In this document: positions 50,588 through 52,307 of the stretch, piece by piece | Numbering within the stretch: position 1 is the first letter of the stretch | Layout: the number at the start of each line of letters is the position of its first letter | Source of the DNA: a virus | Direction: 5' to 3' (one strand) | Length of the DNA: 52,307 nt | Virus record (IMG/VR): IMGVR_UViG_3300034980_000365 | Span: 1 to 52,307 of that record | Notes under the pieces: generated by a model | Told to the model about the DNA's origin: nothing | Database searches by the model: none | The model's input: only the letters and a program-made list of their open reading frames with translations | Program-made: the position numbers and the translations under genes

Positions 50588-51489
50588 AAGCAATAGTAAC
50601 TGGCGGTTGTGGGTTCATAGGTTCTAACCTTGTTGATTCACTTGTGGAAAAAGATGTTGAAGTTATTGTTATAGATAATGAATCGGCAGATTGTCATGAT
50701 CAGGTTTACCAGAATAATAATGCATCATATTATAAGTATGATATAAATGATTATGATTTGATAGAACCATTATTTGCAGATGTTGATTATGTGTTTCACT
50801 TAGCGGCAGAAGCCAGAATACAACCAACTATTGAAAACCCAAGACTTGCAATGCAAACAAATGTTCTTGGCACATGCAATGTTCTAGAAGCCTCTAGAAA
50901 ACATAATGTCAAAAGGGTAATGTACTCATCTACTTCTTCAGCTTATGGATTAAAGAATGATCCACCGCTTATGGAAACTATGGCTAGAGATTGTTTAAAT
51001 CCATATTCAGTTTCAAAATGTGCAGGGGAGGATTTATGCAAAATGTATCACAGTCTTTATGGACTAGAAACTGTTATATTTAGATACTTTAATGTGTATG
51101 GGGAGAGACAACCAACAAAAGGTCAATATGCGCCGGTAATTGGTATTTTTCAAAAGCAATATGCGAATGGTGAGCCGATGACCGTCGTTGGTGATGGGTT
51201 GCAGACTCGTGATTATGTTCATGTCTCAGATGTTGTAGAGGCTAATATCCTTATGGCTTTACATGAAGATAAATCTTGCTTGGGTGAAATTTTTAACGTG
51301 GGAACCGGTAACAACTATTCAGTTCTGGATATAGTGTTTATGATTGGCTCTGAAGATGCAGACTATGCACATATTCCAAATAGATCCGGTGAGGCGAGAC
51401 ATACACTAGCCGATAACAAAAAGTTAAAATCTTTTGGGTGGAATTCTAAAGTCAATCTTAAAGAATGGGCAAGGGGTAATTATGATTAG
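50584..51489 (+). CDS. GalE-like NAD-dependent UDP-sugar epimerase
   Basis: 301 residues. AIVTGGCGFIGSNLVDSLVE, FHLAAEARIQPTIENP, SSTSSAYGLKNDPPLMET and NPYSVSKCAGED (Tyr-Lys), then FRYFNVYGERQPTKGQYAPV and VVGDGLQTRDYVHV. Similar to UDP-GlcNAc C4-epimerases (WbpP-type). It overlaps the neighbours by 4 and 8 bases. Confidence 0.82.
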   Translation: MKAIVTGGCGFIGSNLVDSLVEKDVEVIVIDNESADCHDQVYQNNNASYYKYDINDYDLIEPLFADVDYVFHLAAEARIQPTIENPRLAMQTNVLGTCNVLEASRKHNVKRVMYSSTSSAYGLKNDPPLMETMARDCLNPYSVSKCAGEDLCKMYHSLYGLETVIFRYFNVYGERQPTKGQYAPVIGIFQKQYANGEPMTVVGDGLQTRDYVHVSDVVEANILMALHEDKSCLGEIFNVGTGNNYSVLDIVFMIGSEDADYAHIPNRSGEARHTLADNKKLKSFGWNSKVNLKEWARGNYD

Positions 51490-51913
51490 AGGAATAAGAA
51501 AAACAGATCTCAATAACTCTTTCTTTTCTTTATTAGCCCAACTATCTGGAGAAGTTACGTCTTACGACGTAGATCATTTATGGAATGAATACACTAAACA
51601 TTCAAACTATATTACATTTGTTGATGAGGTTAAAGAAACGGGTCAGCAGGGGAGAATAGCCGCGACATCCAGCGTGCTGATCGAGGACAAGTTTCTTCAC
51701 TGTGGTAGTCGCGTCGGTCACATCGAAGATGTTGTGGTAGACAAGGATGCTCGTGGGACTGGATTGGGTCAGAAGATTGTTCAGCACTGTATAGATTACT
51801 GTCGTGGTGCCGGTTGTTATAAAGTTATTCTAGACTGTTCAAACAAGAATGCGCCATTCTATATCAATTGTGGGATGTATCTGAGCGAAAACTGTATGAG
51901 AATAGATCTGTGA
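51482..51913 (+). CDS. Glucosamine-6-phosphate N-acetyltransferase-like (Gna1 type, GNAT)
   Basis: 143 residues from ATG 51482. Reads like Gna1: VGHIEDVVVDKDARGTGLGQ followed by KIVQHCIDYCRGAGCYKVIL and DCSNKNAPFYINCGMY, with the acetyl-CoA loop R-x-x-G-x-G as RGTGLG. It makes GlcNAc-6-P, feeding UDP-GlcNAc for the epimerases here. Gna1 is typical of eukaryotes; bacteria mainly use GlmU or GlmM routes. The central part is GC-rich: 75 of 140 bases at 51641-51780 (54%) are G or C. Confidence 0.78.
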   Translation: MIRGIRKTDLNNSFFSLLAQLSGEVTSYDVDHLWNEYTKHSNYITFVDEVKETGQQGRIAATSSVLIEDKFLHCGSRVGHIEDVVVDKDARGTGLGQKIVQHCIDYCRGAGCYKVILDCSNKNAPFYINCGMYLSENCMRIDL

Positions 51914-52307
51914 GATTTAAAACTTATGGGATAGTTTCTGGTTATTTTAACCCCGTTCATCGCGGTCATATAGACTACTTTGAAGAAGCACAAAGAAATT
52001 GTGACTACCTCTTTGCCATCATAAATAATGATGAACAGGTGAAGGTTAAAGGTTCCAAACCTTTTATGGATGAGCTTGAAAGACAGAGGATCATATCATC
52101 CATAAAGTACGTTGATGAAGCTATTGTTTCTATGGATACAGATTCGAGTGTTTCTAAGACAATAAAATTTATCACAACTATAGTAGAGAGGAAGGACGGT
52201 GATTACATTATCCGCTTCTTCAATAGTGGTGATAGAGACTCGAACAATTACAATTTTTCTGAACAGGATATTTGTGAGAAGTACGGGGTGATACCGTTCT
52301 TTCTGGA
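51910..52307 (+). CDS. Cytidylyltransferase/adenylyltransferase-fold protein (3' end cut by window edge)
   Basis: Open from GTG 51910 (GTGA overlap with the acetyltransferase stop) to the window edge, 132 codons. YGIVSGYFNPVHRGHIDYFE is the family start and has an intact HxGH (HRGH), unlike the 50132 gene. FAIINNDEQVKVKGSKPFMD, ELERQRIISSIKYVDEAI continue the fold. Relatives transfer CMP or AMP to phospho-sugars or phospho-alcohols. The remaining C-terminus is outside the window. Confidence 0.7.
   Translation, partial: MRFKTYGIVSGYFNPVHRGHIDYFEEAQRNCDYLFAIINNDEQVKVKGSKPFMDELERQRIISSIKYVDEAIVSMDTDSSVSKTIKFITTIVERKDGDYIIRFFNSGDRDSNNYNFSEQDICEKYGVIPFFL

Noticed and set aside
1-52307. Insertion sequences, introns and integrase/attachment sites
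   Set aside because: No transposase, intron endonuclease or integrase-like protein was seen; key enzymes appear intact.

Overview
The window looks like part of the genome of an AT-rich tailed dsDNA bacteriophage, probably from an aquatic metagenome. Evidence: tightly packed genes with 1-8 base ATGA-type overlaps, many small unrecognised proteins, one tRNA, a phage replication set (primase, DnaB-type helicase, RecA/UvsX recombinase, PhoH, an SSB-like protein) and a full set of deoxynucleotide genes (dNMP kinase, class II ribonucleotide reductase, dCMP deaminase, dUTPase, ThyX). The host cannot be read from the sequence. No major capsid, portal, terminase or tail gene could be assigned with confidence.

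Layout. Every gene from 1 to about 30.3 kb is on the minus strand and every gene from about 30.8 kb to the end is on the plus strand. The two arms diverge from a palindromic promoter centred at 30395. Minus arm, in map order: replication and recombination (1-6 kb); small genes, PhoH and nucleotide metabolism (6-11.4 kb); an exported trypsin-like protease joined to a thioredoxin-like domain, and a permuted NlpC/P60-like hydrolase (11.6-14.1 kb); possible virion-associated proteins of unknown role (14.4-17.7 kb); a glycosyltransferase and a deoxyribosyltransferase (17.7-19.6 kb); small genes, ThyX and an SSB-like protein (19.6-25 kb); tRNA-Ile(UAU) behind a consensus promoter (25.1-25.3 kb); an array of YopX-family and related cassettes joined by one repeated 15-base junction (25.9-28.2 kb); then a CMP-sialic-acid-synthetase-like enzyme beside a GT29 sialyltransferase-like enzyme (28.2-29.5 kb).

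The 30.3-30.8 kb gap holds the bidirectional promoter and a predicted structured non-coding RNA. Its features are a hairpin whose loop is complementary over 9 bases to the 3' end, several further helices, and a T8 tract. A GNRA-loop hairpin then precedes the first plus-strand gene.

The plus arm (30.8 kb to the end) is a 29-gene glycan island. It contains glycosyltransferases of several families (GT2-like, GT4-like, GT32-like, GT10 fucosyltransferase-like), nucleotide-sugar enzymes (UDP-GlcNAc 2-epimerase, PseB/CapD-like dehydratase, GDP-mannose 4,6-dehydratase, DegT aminotransferase, RmlC- and RmlD-like, GalE-like, sugar-1-P nucleotidyltransferase, cytidylyltransferases, a Gna1-like acetyltransferase), methyltransferases, a 2OG-Fe(II) oxygenase and cupins. 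Together these could build and attach an elaborate glycan, either on the virion or as a change to the host surface. That role is inferred from gene content only.

Possible undescribed items are the pseudoknotted RNA with its palindromic promoter, the cassette array with its triple-duty junction, the phage sialylation pair, and a cytidylyltransferase whose N-terminus matches that of the nearby Gna1-like gene.
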